A stretch of DNA of 60,010 nucleotides from Saprospiraceae bacterium (GTDB lineage Bacteria; Bacteroidota; Bacteroidia; Chitinophagales; Saprospiraceae). The stretch covers positions 1 to 60,010 of the forward strand of contig JANWVR010000149.1 of NCBI GenBank assembly GCA_025056735.1. The letters are read 5' to 3'. Each line of letters starts with the position of its first letter. Within the stretch, counting starts at the first letter, position 1. The notes beneath the pieces are model-generated. The model did no database searches, was not told the origin of the DNA, and worked only from the letters and a program-made list of their open reading frames with translations. Of this stretch, positions 44,343 to 53,116 are shown in pieces. Position numbers and translations under genes: made by a program.

Positions 44343-45179
44343 ATGGAAAAACGATTTCTGCGGTTGAAAACGGGCGAAGTATTTTATCGCCACTTTGGGC
44401 GCTCCACAGGGCAGGCGCCGGTGGTGCTCTTGCATCCGTCGCCTTTATCGTCCGTGTTTTTGGAGCGGCTGGGCCATTTCCTGTCCGACGCCCTGGAAGT
44501 GTATGCTCCCGATTTGCCAGGGTATGGGCTATCGGCGCCGTTGGCGCAAGTGCTGCCTCGGCAGATGTCAGATTATGTGCCGTTTTTACTGAATTTTTTA
44601 AAAAAGAAACGGCTGAAGCACGTGCGTCTTTATGGTACGGCGACGGGATGCCAGCTGGCTATTGCCTTTGCACTGGCTTTTCCAGAGAAAGTCGAACGGC
44701 TGGTAGGCGAAAACGCCTGCCATTTTGAAGAGACCGAGCGGGCGGAGTTGTTCCGCACATACTTTCCCGATTTGAGGCCTCAGGCCGATGGCAGCCACCT
44801 GCTGCGGGCATGGGAGATGTGCTACAAAACATGTATTGGTTTTCCGTGGACACAGGTGCCTGCTAATGCGCCCTTGCCGGCAGGTATCCCTTTAGCGCAG
44901 GTGCAGGCCATGGCAGTTGATACTTTGTTGGCGGGTGAACATTACGATGCTGCCTATCGCGCCGCGTTTGAACATGAACGAGCTGAGTATGTCCAGTCCT
45001 TGCGCGTACCAGCGACGTTTATCCTCTGGCAACAGAGCATCCTGTGGCCATACATGGAGCGATTGGCTTCGTTTCCCATGCCACCCAACGTGCGCTTTTT
45101 ACGCTGCGAAGGCGACCTCAGCAAGCGTTACGAGCTCATCAAAACGGCATTGCTTTCACCACAACCCTCAGGTGCATGA
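44343..45179 (+). CDS. Alpha/beta hydrolase, cytoplasmic
   Basis: A 278-residue alpha/beta-fold protein without a signal peptide; the ATG at 44343 (MEKRFLRLKTGEVFYRHFG) follows the palindrome. The oxyanion region is LLHPSPLSS. The nucleophile elbow is not classical: RLYGTATGCQLA aligns at the GxSxG position and has Thr/Ala rather than a clear Ser, so the catalytic residue is uncertain. The stop overlaps the next gene's ATG (ATGA). It is possibly a lactone or ester hydrolase or C-C hydrolase; substrate unknown. Confidence 0.78.
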   Translation: MEKRFLRLKTGEVFYRHFGRSTGQAPVVLLHPSPLSSVFLERLGHFLSDALEVYAPDLPGYGLSAPLAQVLPRQMSDYVPFLLNFLKKKRLKHVRLYGTATGCQLAIAFALAFPEKVERLVGENACHFEETERAELFRTYFPDLRPQADGSHLLRAWEMCYKTCIGFPWTQVPANAPLPAGIPLAQVQAMAVDTLLAGEHYDAAYRAAFEHERAEYVQSLRVPATFILWQQSILWPYMERLASFPMPPNVRFLRCEGDLSKRYELIKTALLSPQPSGA

Positions 45180-46627
45180 AAGAGACGTGGGATGTTATTG
45201 TCATTGGAGCCGGAGCTGCCGGCATGAGCTGTGCCATCGAGGCTGGCCAGCGTGGCCTCAAAGTGTTGGTAATAGAGCGTTCCGAGCGCGCCGGTGGTGC
45301 TTTGCATTGGTCGGGCGGCCATATGAGTGCCGCCGGCTGCAGAAGACAGCAGCAGATAGGTATCGAAGACTCGCCTCAGCAACACTTGCAGGAAATTCTG
45401 GAAATCAATGGCCACACAGGCGACCTTGATCTCATCCGATTAGCTGTAGAAGAGGCTCCTAAGACGATAGACTGGCTGGAAGAGGGCGGTTTTGAATTCG
45501 CGCCCGAATGCCCGCGCATCGTTTACGGCCATGTGCCTTATCGCGTGCCGCGCACGGTGTATGGGCCTCGAAAAGGGATGTCAGTGTATGAGGTACTTCG
45601 GCGTCGTTGGGAGTCTGCAGTCCGTGAAGGCCAGCTAACGGCTCTTTTCTCCACACAGGCGTTGGACGTGCTGGCATCTCAAGGTAAGCGTTTCGATACG
45701 ATAGTTATAGACTCCATAGCCGGCAGCTACAGGCAATGCCTCTCGGCCAGGCATATTGTGTTTGCTACAGGAGGGTATGGGGCTTCGCATCGTTTTTTTG
45801 CCCAAAAGCATCCGGGCGTTCCCCTGGTGAGTGCTGCCTATCCTACGGCTGACGGCAATGGTATAACGCTGTTGGAACGTAAAGGCGCTGCTTTTCGCTT
45901 CGCAGAATACCATCTGCCCAGCCTTGGAGGCTTGGAGACGCCGCCAAAAAGTGGTCTTACCGACTTCAACCACGCTTGGGCCATGATACTAACCAGTGTC
46001 TATCGGCCACCGCGTGAGGTTTATCTCAATGCGCACGGGAATCGCTTTATGCCTGAAGACGAGCCAAACCCTGATACACGCGAGCGCCGGGTAATGCAAC
46101 AACCGGGTTGTTTCTTCTGGGCCATATTCGATCAGGCGGCCTTCGATGAGCGTGCTCCTGACGGCTCGGAAAGCCCATTACTCATCGGTTGGTCGCGCGA
46201 GCAATTCCTGCAACGTGCTCGAGAGGGCCAAGGGGTGCACATCGCTGCTACTTTAGCTGACCTGGCCGATGCCTGTCATCTGCCTGCTGAAGCAGTAGCA
46301 AAAGAGGTGGCGGCTTTCAACCAGGCCGTCGCTCGAGGCATAGATGAAAAATTTGGCCGTAAATACCTGAAAAATGCTGTCTTGCAGCCACCCTTCTATG
46401 CCGTGAAAATCTGTGCAGCCGTGCTCGTTACCTTCGGTGGCATCCGGGTAAATACAAACTTTGAAGTACTCGACACCAGCGGAGAACCACTATCCGGCCT
46501 GTACGCTATCGGCGAAATACTCGGGCTGGGCGCCACCAGCGGCAGCGCCTTCTGCAGCGGTATGGCCCTCACACCAGCTATCAGCTTCGGACGTCTCCTG
46601 GGCCAGCGCCTCCCTCCTTCACCTTAA
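45176..46627 (+). CDS. FAD-binding oxidoreductase, fumarate reductase/ketosteroid-dehydrogenase-like
   Basis: A 483-residue flavoprotein. The FAD motif VIVIGAGAAGMSCAIEAGQRG and ERSERAGGALHWSGGHM are at the N-terminus; GGIRVNTNFEVL and LYAIGEILGLGATSGSAFCSGMALTPAISFGR close the FAD domain. This is the FAD_binding_2 family, whose members reduce or introduce C=C bonds (fumarate reductase, urocanate reductase, 3-ketosteroid dehydrogenase). It starts within the previous stop (ATGA), so translation is coupled. Confidence 0.88.
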   Translation: MKETWDVIVIGAGAAGMSCAIEAGQRGLKVLVIERSERAGGALHWSGGHMSAAGCRRQQQIGIEDSPQQHLQEILEINGHTGDLDLIRLAVEEAPKTIDWLEEGGFEFAPECPRIVYGHVPYRVPRTVYGPRKGMSVYEVLRRRWESAVREGQLTALFSTQALDVLASQGKRFDTIVIDSIAGSYRQCLSARHIVFATGGYGASHRFFAQKHPGVPLVSAAYPTADGNGITLLERKGAAFRFAEYHLPSLGGLETPPKSGLTDFNHAWAMILTSVYRPPREVYLNAHGNRFMPEDEPNPDTRERRVMQQPGCFFWAIFDQAAFDERAPDGSESPLLIGWSREQFLQRAREGQGVHIAATLADLADACHLPAEAVAKEVAAFNQAVARGIDEKFGRKYLKNAVLQPPFYAVKICAAVLVTFGGIRVNTNFEVLDTSGEPLSGLYAIGEILGLGATSGSAFCSGMALTPAISFGRLLGQRLPPSP

Positions 46628-46651
46628 AAAAACCATTTCAAACATGCCGTT

Positions 46652-47776
46652 ATGAATGTCTTGAGCGATATCTTAGTATTGGATTGCACCCACGCCGTCA
46701 TGGGCCCTACCACCAGCCTCCTGCTGGCTGATATGGGCGCCGAGGTCATCCATATTGAGCCGCCCGACGGCGACCCTACACGTCGCCTTAAAGGTTTCGG
46801 CACCGGCTACTTCACCTTCTTTAACCGCAACAAGAAAAGCCTGACCCTCAACCTGAAGTCAGAAGAAGGTAAAAGCACTTTTCTGCGACTGGCCCAAAAG
46901 GCCGATGTAGTAGTGGAAAACTTCGGGCCAGGCACGATGGAGCGGTTGGGGCTGGGCCATGAAGCCCTTTTAGCCCTGAATCCGCGGCTCATCTATTGCT
47001 CGCTCAAGGGTTTCCTGCCTGGCCCCTACGAAAAGCGACACGCCATGGACGAAGTCGTCCAGATGATGGGGGGGCTGGCCTATATGACGGGTCGCCCGGG
47101 TGACCCTCTGCGTGCTGGGAGTTCCATCGTGGACATTACTGGCGGCATGTTTGGTCTCATCGGTATCTTGCTGGCTCTGTTAGAGCGCCAGAAGACCGGC
47201 CAGGGTAAATTCGTGCAAGCCTCGCTCTTCGAGACTACCGCCTTTCTTATGGGCCAACACATGGCCTATGGTGCTATCAGTCAGGAGCCAGTGCCGCCCA
47301 TGCCTGCACGCGTCAGCGCCTGGAGCATTTATTCCATCTTTGAAACAGCGGATGGTGAGAGCGTCTTTATAGGAGTAATTAGTGAAAAACATTGGGAGAG
47401 ATTATGTCAGACCTTTGACTGGGCAGACTGGCTTCACGACCCACGCTTATCTACTAATAATCAGCGCATTGCTGAGCGCGAATGGTTCCAACCGGCTCTG
47501 CGCGAACGCTTCGCCCAATTCACTAAAGTGCAGATTATTGAAAAATGTGAAGCCGCCGGCATTCCCTTCGCCCCTATCGCCCGACCTGAAGACCTCTTCG
47601 ACGATCCGCATCTGCGCCAGGGCCAGAACCTGCTCGACGTTCGCCTGCCCGACGGACGCACCGCTCCGCTGCCCAATCTGCCACTGCTCTATGGCAACCA
47701 ACGCGCGCAAAAACGCCTCGACCCGCCCAATATCGGCGAACATAATGAAGAAATTCTCAAACTCTTGAACGCCTGA
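46652..47776 (+). CDS. Class III CoA-transferase (CaiB/BaiF family)
   Basis: A 374-residue protein that transfers CoA between acids. Opening DILVLDCTHAVMGPTTSLLLADMGAEVIHIEPP is the family signature; the catalytic Asp is D133 in RHAMDEVVQMMGG. RHNKKSLTLNL-type sequence (NRNKKSLTLNLKS) is also present. It would activate a carboxylic acid intermediate, perhaps the diacid from ring opening, before a lyase such as the HMG-CoA-lyase-like enzyme. Length is normal. Confidence 0.92.
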   Translation: MNVLSDILVLDCTHAVMGPTTSLLLADMGAEVIHIEPPDGDPTRRLKGFGTGYFTFFNRNKKSLTLNLKSEEGKSTFLRLAQKADVVVENFGPGTMERLGLGHEALLALNPRLIYCSLKGFLPGPYEKRHAMDEVVQMMGGLAYMTGRPGDPLRAGSSIVDITGGMFGLIGILLALLERQKTGQGKFVQASLFETTAFLMGQHMAYGAISQEPVPPMPARVSAWSIYSIFETADGESVFIGVISEKHWERLCQTFDWADWLHDPRLSTNNQRIAEREWFQPALRERFAQFTKVQIIEKCEAAGIPFAPIARPEDLFDDPHLRQGQNLLDVRLPDGRTAPLPNLPLLYGNQRAQKRLDPPNIGEHNEEILKLLNA

Positions 47777-47838
47777 TAACTCTAACGCTAAATATCAATC
47801 GGTATATCTTACCAGCAAAAAAGAAAAAGAAGCACAAA

Positions 47839-49311
47839 ATGACTCACGAGAGCACTCACCTTATCATCAAAAACGCACGTGTTGTCCGCCCGAACACGCC
47901 TGAGGTAGAACAAAAGGACATCCGCATTCTCGAAGGTAAAATCGTAGAGGTGGAGCCTCGACTACCCGTCTCAGACGACGCACAGGTTTTCGATGCTAGA
48001 GGATTATTGGCTTTCCCGGGCCTCACCGACGCCCATATGCACACAGGCATTTACAGCCCGCTCGATCAGGATGCCCGTACTGAAAGCCGCGCCGCTGCTA
48101 TGGGAGGCGTTACCAGCAGCCTCAATTATATCCGTACGGGCCGCTATTACCTCAACAAAGGTGGCCCCTACCGCGACTTCATGCCCGAAGTGCTGAGTCT
48201 TTCCCGAGGTAACTTCTATGTGGACTACGGCTATCATATTGCGCCTATTCAGTATAGCCACATCGAGGAAATAGAGCCGCTTATCGAATTCTTCGGAGTT
48301 ACTTCTTTTAAAATTTTCATGTTTTACGGCTCGCACGGCTTGCACGGTAAAGCCACTAAAAGTAGCCAGAATGAGTTTCTGATGACCCCCGAAGGTGAAC
48401 ATTACGATATTGCCCACTTCGAGTTTATTATGCGCGGCATTCGTCGGGCAATGGATGCCTTTCCGGACAGGAGCGATATCATTAGCTTGAGCCTGCATTG
48501 CGAAACGGCTGAAATCATGCGTGCTTACACAGAGATTGTGGAGCGCGAGGGCAAACTCAAGGGGCTACGCGCCTATTCGGCCAGCCGACCGCCGCATTCG
48601 GAAGGTCTAGCCATTTTCATCGCCTCCTATCTGGCTCACGAGACAGACTGCATGAACATCAATCTGTTGCATTTAACCTCACGCAAAGCAGTGGAAGCCG
48701 CACTGATGATGGAGCAAGTGTTCCCACACATCAACTTTCGCCGTGAAGTAACCATCGGGCACCTGCTACTCGACTATGACTCGCCCGCCGGCGGCTACGC
48801 TAAGGTGAACCCGCCCATCCGCTCGCGCGAAGATGTAGAGTACCTGTGGCAGTGCTTGTTGGAGGGCAAAATTGACTGGGTCGTCAGCGACCACGCCTGT
48901 TGCTCGCACGAGTTCAAGCTGGATAAAAATGACCCCTCTAACATCTTTTTGGCCAAATCAGGTTTTGGCGGCACCGAATATTTGCTCTCCGGCCTGTTTT
49001 CGGAGGGCAGCAAACGCGGTATGAGCTATCAGCATATGGCACAATTAGTGTGCTGGAACCCCGCCCAACGCTACGGCCTGCGCCAAAAAGGCGACATCGC
49101 TCCGGGCTACGACGGCGACATCGTGCTGCTCGACCCCAACGAAACTTTTACCGTGCGCGCCGCAGAGTCTGAGAGCGCCCAGGGTTATACGCCCTTTGAG
49201 GGTATGACACTCACTGGGCGCGTCAAGCACACCTTCCTGCGCGGCAGGCACATCTACAATAATGGGGCCATCCAGGGCGAACCCCAGGGCCAATATCTGT
49301 GGCGCCATTAA
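47839..49311 (+). CDS. Dihydropyrimidinase/cyclic-imide-hydrolase-like amidohydrolase
   Basis: A 490-residue metal-dependent amidohydrolase. Metal-site residues can all be placed: H66 and H68 (TDAHMHTG), the Lys expected to be carboxylated, K158 (VTSFKIF), H220 (SLHCETAE), H278 (LLHLTSR) and D351 (VVSDHACCSHE). The family opens cyclic amides: dihydropyrimidines, hydantoins, imides, allantoin. The substrate is not decided by sequence. With HyuAB it gives the cluster two independent ring-opening systems. Confidence 0.9.
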   Translation: MTHESTHLIIKNARVVRPNTPEVEQKDIRILEGKIVEVEPRLPVSDDAQVFDARGLLAFPGLTDAHMHTGIYSPLDQDARTESRAAAMGGVTSSLNYIRTGRYYLNKGGPYRDFMPEVLSLSRGNFYVDYGYHIAPIQYSHIEEIEPLIEFFGVTSFKIFMFYGSHGLHGKATKSSQNEFLMTPEGEHYDIAHFEFIMRGIRRAMDAFPDRSDIISLSLHCETAEIMRAYTEIVEREGKLKGLRAYSASRPPHSEGLAIFIASYLAHETDCMNINLLHLTSRKAVEAALMMEQVFPHINFRREVTIGHLLLDYDSPAGGYAKVNPPIRSREDVEYLWQCLLEGKIDWVVSDHACCSHEFKLDKNDPSNIFLAKSGFGGTEYLLSGLFSEGSKRGMSYQHMAQLVCWNPAQRYGLRQKGDIAPGYDGDIVLLDPNETFTVRAAESESAQGYTPFEGMTLTGRVKHTFLRGRHIYNNGAIQGEPQGQYLWRH

Positions 49312-49403
49312 TACCATTTAGAGGCAAAATGAAAACCTGCTGCGGCATTCAGCCGCGTATCTCTTCTAAAAAAAACAATATTTCATCAAAAACACTTCCT
49401 GCC

Positions 49404-49763
49404 ATGAAACTCAACGACATCGTAATGGCCAGTGACAAATCAAAAGGCGCACGGCCCTATTTCTTCGATGACCCTATGGCCGAGCGCGTGATGAACATCG
49501 CGATGGCAGTAGCCACAGAGGTAGCCGTTATTCGCGAACGGATAGACACTATTGAGCGCCTTCTGGAAGCCAAAGGCATACTTACGCAGGAGGAAATTGA
49601 GGACTTTGTCCCCACCGACGAGCAAGCCGAAGAACGCCAACTGTGGCACGCCCGCTATACAGCGCGTATCCTGCGCATTGTCAAACAGGAGCTGGACGCT
49701 GTCGCCAATCCAGAGGACAATAAACCTATGCATCAGATTGCCGATGAAATCAACGAGATGTAG
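49404..49763 (+). CDS. Small helical protein of unknown function
   Basis: A 119-residue soluble protein I do not recognise. It is strongly helical, with a probable coiled coil at about residues 30-57 (heptad-like EVAVIRERIDTIERLLEAKG) and a second acidic helix region (EEIEDFVPTDEQAEERQLW). The ATG at 49404 is preferred because upstream in-frame codons overlap the amidohydrolase end. It could be a subunit or oligomerisation partner of the amidohydrolase just upstream; this is a guess from position. Confidence 0.65.
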   Translation: MKLNDIVMASDKSKGARPYFFDDPMAERVMNIAMAVATEVAVIRERIDTIERLLEAKGILTQEEIEDFVPTDEQAEERQLWHARYTARILRIVKQELDAVANPEDNKPMHQIADEINEM

Positions 49764-49768
49764 GCGCC

Positions 49769-50467
49769 ATGATGAAGCAAACTCTTTTCGACAGGGTTGG
49801 CGCTCTCGCCACTGATGCTCGAGCCGTTTTGCGGACTCTTTCTCTCTTACCTATGGTAGTTGCCCTTGTCTCATGTAGGTCACTCACGCCCCCAGAAGTG
49901 TCGCCGCCAGCTATTCATGTGTTCAAAAGCTATATCACTGGCGACTTTGACAACCGCCAGCAGGTGGAAGCCGAGCGTGCAGCAGGAAAACAGGTGCACC
50001 CACTGGCCCGTCACGTCAACCGCGTTGCCGACCACCGCATCCGGAACGCGCCTCAACGGGCGGGATTCTGGCTCATCGAAGAAAGCTATTACGATATGCC
50101 CGACGGCACGCACAAAATTAATCACCACCTGTTCTTCTTCGAAGCTGTAGATGCGCGCACGGTGCGCCTGTATGCCTACCAGCTGCCCGACTATTTACCC
50201 ATGGAACAGCTGACCAACGATAACCCAAATCTAAGCATAGATTACCACGACCTGCGCATCAGCCCGCGCTTTAAACCCGCCGAATACGCCTTCGACGGCA
50301 AAGACACCTTTACCATCCACGCTCCTAATGATTGGGGCAATGGCATGCAATTTACGCTCATCGAAAAATTCACCCCGGGCCGCCTGGAGGTAATGGAACT
50401 CCTAGAAAAAAACGGGCAACGGCTAACGCCATATGATACGCCGATTATTTACTTGAAAACCCAATAG
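49769..50467 (+). CDS. CpcT/CpeT-like (bilin-lyase fold) lipoprotein, copy 1
   Basis: A 232-residue protein with a lipoprotein signal (LLPMVVALVSC, Cys near residue 36). The mature part resembles CpcT/CpeT chromophore lyases: a FKSYITGDFDNRQQ opening, then FWLIEESYYDMPDGTHKINHHLFFFEAVD and VRLYAYQLPDYLPMEQ. In cyanobacteria such calycin-barrel proteins attach bilins to phycobiliproteins; none exist here, so binding of a bilin-like or other hydrophobic ligand in the periplasm is more likely. It starts five bases after the small helical protein gene. Confidence 0.75.
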   Translation: MMKQTLFDRVGALATDARAVLRTLSLLPMVVALVSCRSLTPPEVSPPAIHVFKSYITGDFDNRQQVEAERAAGKQVHPLARHVNRVADHRIRNAPQRAGFWLIEESYYDMPDGTHKINHHLFFFEAVDARTVRLYAYQLPDYLPMEQLTNDNPNLSIDYHDLRISPRFKPAEYAFDGKDTFTIHAPNDWGNGMQFTLIEKFTPGRLEVMELLEKNGQRLTPYDTPIIYLKTQ

Positions 50468-50516
50468 ACTACCGAAAGCAGCAATTAGGATTTCACATAC
50501 TTAAAAACAAGAAAAT

Positions 50517-51734
50517 ATGGGAGACAACAGGCAAAATTCAATAGGCTATTCGCTTCCGCCGGTATGGACGAAGCTGAAGCAACACGCGGTATTTCCGCAC
50601 TTCACGCACGATGAACGCGCTCGCTATAACTTTCTATCCAACCTGAACCGGTATTTGTCCACGGTTGTCGCTCCGGGGGTCCAGGTAGCGTATGAGCGGC
50701 GCGTGGAGCCTGCTTTTAAAGCCGAGCACGACCGTACGTTTGAAAACCGCCACGAACTGCGCGAGGCGATCAGCCGCGACGCCTATTACCAACTATGGGC
50801 TGCCTTGCGCCGCTGCACTATGGAAATGCGCCAGCAGAATGGTCGAGCGGCGGTATTGCGTCAGGCCGAAGAGCTGGCCCAGCGCGTGCAAGAAACGCTG
50901 AAAGGACATGAAGATATCCTTCGCCTGAAGCCAGGTTTTAAAGTGCCGGCCTACCTGCGTCACGTGGATAACCATCTGATGCCGGGGAGCTACCACACTG
51001 AGTACTTCGAGGGGGATGTAGCCAATGCCGCCAATTACGATAGCGGCTTGTTCGTTACCAGTGGCGGTATGCTGGGCAGCCTCACCGATGGCGGTGGCCG
51101 TGCCATCGCAAAATGGGTGCGCGAAAACTATCCTAACTTCAAACCCAAACGCATCTTAGACATCGGCTGCGGGCTAGGCCACAACACGCTGCCCATTGCT
51201 GAGAGCTTCCCGGATGCTGAAGTCTGGGCCATTGACGCGGGCGCCCCCATGCTGCGCTACGGCGCTGCACGTGCTATTGCCCTGGGTATCACGAACGTGC
51301 GCTTTGTCCAAATGGACGCCGAAGACATGAGCGAATTTCCAGACGGCTATTTCGACTGGGTGCAAACAACGATGTTCTTACACGAAACGGGCGGTAAAGC
51401 CATTCATAAAATCTTCCGAGAAATCGGTCGTGTGCTGGCTCCCGGTGGGCTGACGCTACACATCGAACAGCCGCAATACACACCGGAAATGTCTTACTTT
51501 GAGCAATTTATGCGCGACTGGGACGCCTACTATAACGCCGAACCGTACTGGGGCCACATGCACGACCTGCAGCCTGAAGACCTCATAGAAGAAGCTGGCA
51601 TCCCACGGGCCAACTTCCTGCAAGTGGGTGTGCGAGCCGTCAATGACTTAGACAAACCCAACGGCACCCAGGTGCGCGAAGACTATGGACGCTCGCCTAT
51701 CTGGAATGTGTTTGGTGGCTGGAAACCAAAATAA
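50517..51734 (+). CDS. Class I SAM-dependent methyltransferase
   Basis: A 405-residue methyltransferase with an extra N-terminal domain of about 190 residues. Motif I is RILDIGCGLGHNTLP, followed by AEVWAIDAGAPML (acidic loop), VQMDAEDMSEF and a LAPGGLTLHIEQP stretch. It probably methylates a small molecule; the unusual N-terminal region is not recognised. It lies between two CpcT-like genes and may modify a shared ligand. The leader before the ATG is AT-rich (AAAACAAGAAAAT). Confidence 0.87.
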   Translation: MGDNRQNSIGYSLPPVWTKLKQHAVFPHFTHDERARYNFLSNLNRYLSTVVAPGVQVAYERRVEPAFKAEHDRTFENRHELREAISRDAYYQLWAALRRCTMEMRQQNGRAAVLRQAEELAQRVQETLKGHEDILRLKPGFKVPAYLRHVDNHLMPGSYHTEYFEGDVANAANYDSGLFVTSGGMLGSLTDGGGRAIAKWVRENYPNFKPKRILDIGCGLGHNTLPIAESFPDAEVWAIDAGAPMLRYGAARAIALGITNVRFVQMDAEDMSEFPDGYFDWVQTTMFLHETGGKAIHKIFREIGRVLAPGGLTLHIEQPQYTPEMSYFEQFMRDWDAYYNAEPYWGHMHDLQPEDLIEEAGIPRANFLQVGVRAVNDLDKPNGTQVREDYGRSPIWNVFGGWKPK

Positions 51735-51742
51735 ACATTCGT

Positions 51743-52183
51743 ATGACCGCTGTGCAAAGCGTGGTGGAAACCATTGCCGAACATTATCAGGCCATCGTGG
51801 ACAAAAACCTACCCGGCATCTTAGATAAATACGTGCCTTCGGAAGAGACCTACGTCATTCTGGAAGGTCCTCGCTTAACAACGATAGGCTTTGAAAAAAT
51901 TAGAAAAGGTTGGATGGATTTCTGCCAATCGGCTATCGAGTTACAGGGCATTGAATGGCTGGAAGGCCCGTTTCATCAACAAACAGACAGCATGGCCTGG
52001 GTGGCTGGCATCATCCGGCTATGCGTGAGTGTATCAGGACGCGCCTTCGAGAACATATTTCGGGCTACCTTCGTGCTGGTGCCCGATGCTGCCTCTGGCC
52101 AATGGCGTATCCGACACGAACACGTATCAGGGGCATTGCCCAACCCCTACGGCATCGGCGATTGGTCGAGAAAACAAGATTAA
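51743..52183 (+). CDS. SnoaL/NTF2-like protein
   Basis: A 146-residue cone-shaped NTF2-fold protein (SVVETIAEHYQAIVDKNLPGILDKYVPSEETYVILEGP; later GRAFENIFRATFVLV). Family members include ketosteroid isomerase, polyketide cyclases and plain binding proteins. No specific catalytic pair can be assigned with confidence. It lies eight bases after the methyltransferase gene. Confidence 0.82.
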   Translation: MTAVQSVVETIAEHYQAIVDKNLPGILDKYVPSEETYVILEGPRLTTIGFEKIRKGWMDFCQSAIELQGIEWLEGPFHQQTDSMAWVAGIIRLCVSVSGRAFENIFRATFVLVPDAASGQWRIRHEHVSGALPNPYGIGDWSRKQD

Positions 52184-52186
52184 GGA

Positions 52187-53116
52187 ATGCAATGCGCTTT
52201 TGATAAAAAAGGTCTGGCCACGTCCTGGAAAGGCTGCTCTAAAAAGGCCGGCAGGGCATTCTCACGCCACAAGTTGGTGGTGATAATGCTGTTAGGCGGG
52301 CTCTTCATGGCAAACTTGCGAGCACAGACTCCTGTAGACGTATTCGCCCACTACCTCAGCGGCGAATGGGACAACTTTCAGCAATGCTGGACGGAAAATA
52401 CAGAGACGGAAAGCCACCGCGTGCCAACGGCTCACCCTCATCGGCATATACACAGCGTATTCGAGCGCGACACAGCGGCAGGCCTTTGGGTATGGCGTGT
52501 GGAACATTACGAGGGCAACCGGCGGCAATTGCTGGCACAGTATACTATGCGCCTTCGAGAGTTGCCAGATGGGCAATGGCAAACCGACTTTTCTCCGATG
52601 CGTGCTGAGGGCCAACCCGTACCCCTTCCAACGCCCATCCGATGGCGATTGGCCGAAAACGCTTTCATCGGCCAAACCCTGGACGGCCTTTCCTCTTTCG
52701 TCCTTAAAAAGGATACTTTCTGGCTGCTCGACACAGGCCTTTTTGCCCGGCCCGACCAGGAACCGTACCGCTTCCTAAAATGCCGCTTCTTTCGCGGCTG
52801 GATACAGTACCCCATGGAGCACGTGCGCCCTGATAGCATCTATTTTTATGCCGGTCTGACACTGCACGACCAGGGCGATGCCGTCCAATTGCGTTTCCCC
52901 GACGGCTCTAATGGCGAGTATACTGTGGAATTAACGCAACTAGTCCATAGCCGCCGCACACCCATTATGAAATTAGCCATTTACACCGAGCCCCCTGAGC
53001 GATTACACTGGAACAGTCGCGCTATAGCCTATACCTGGGCTGACCCGGCTGCACGCCGTATCGGCATCAACATCCGAAAAGTAGTCTCCGGCTGGACCCT
53101 CATTAGCGACCCATGA
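52187..53116 (+). CDS. CpcT/CpeT-like exported protein, copy 2
   Basis: A 309-residue protein with a signal segment at about residues 28-47 (LVVIMLLGGLFMANLRAQ) after a basic N-tail. The mature start VFAHYLSGEWDNFQQCWTE aligns with the FKSYITGDFDNRQQVEAE stretch of copy 1, and HIHSVFERDTAAGLWVWRVEHY parallels its W-L-I-E-E-S-Y region. It is longer, with about 80 additional C-terminal residues. Its stop overlaps the aldehyde dehydrogenase start by four bases. Ligand binding is presumed; no enzyme residues were recognised. Confidence 0.68.
   Translation: MQCAFDKKGLATSWKGCSKKAGRAFSRHKLVVIMLLGGLFMANLRAQTPVDVFAHYLSGEWDNFQQCWTENTETESHRVPTAHPHRHIHSVFERDTAAGLWVWRVEHYEGNRRQLLAQYTMRLRELPDGQWQTDFSPMRAEGQPVPLPTPIRWRLAENAFIGQTLDGLSSFVLKKDTFWLLDTGLFARPDQEPYRFLKCRFFRGWIQYPMEHVRPDSIYFYAGLTLHDQGDAVQLRFPDGSNGEYTVELTQLVHSRRTPIMKLAIYTEPPERLHWNSRAIAYTWADPAARRIGINIRKVVSGWTLISDP

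Noticed and set aside
49769-53116. Phycobilisome assembly function for the CpcT-like proteins
   Set aside because: No phycobiliprotein or linker genes are present, and both proteins carry export signals.
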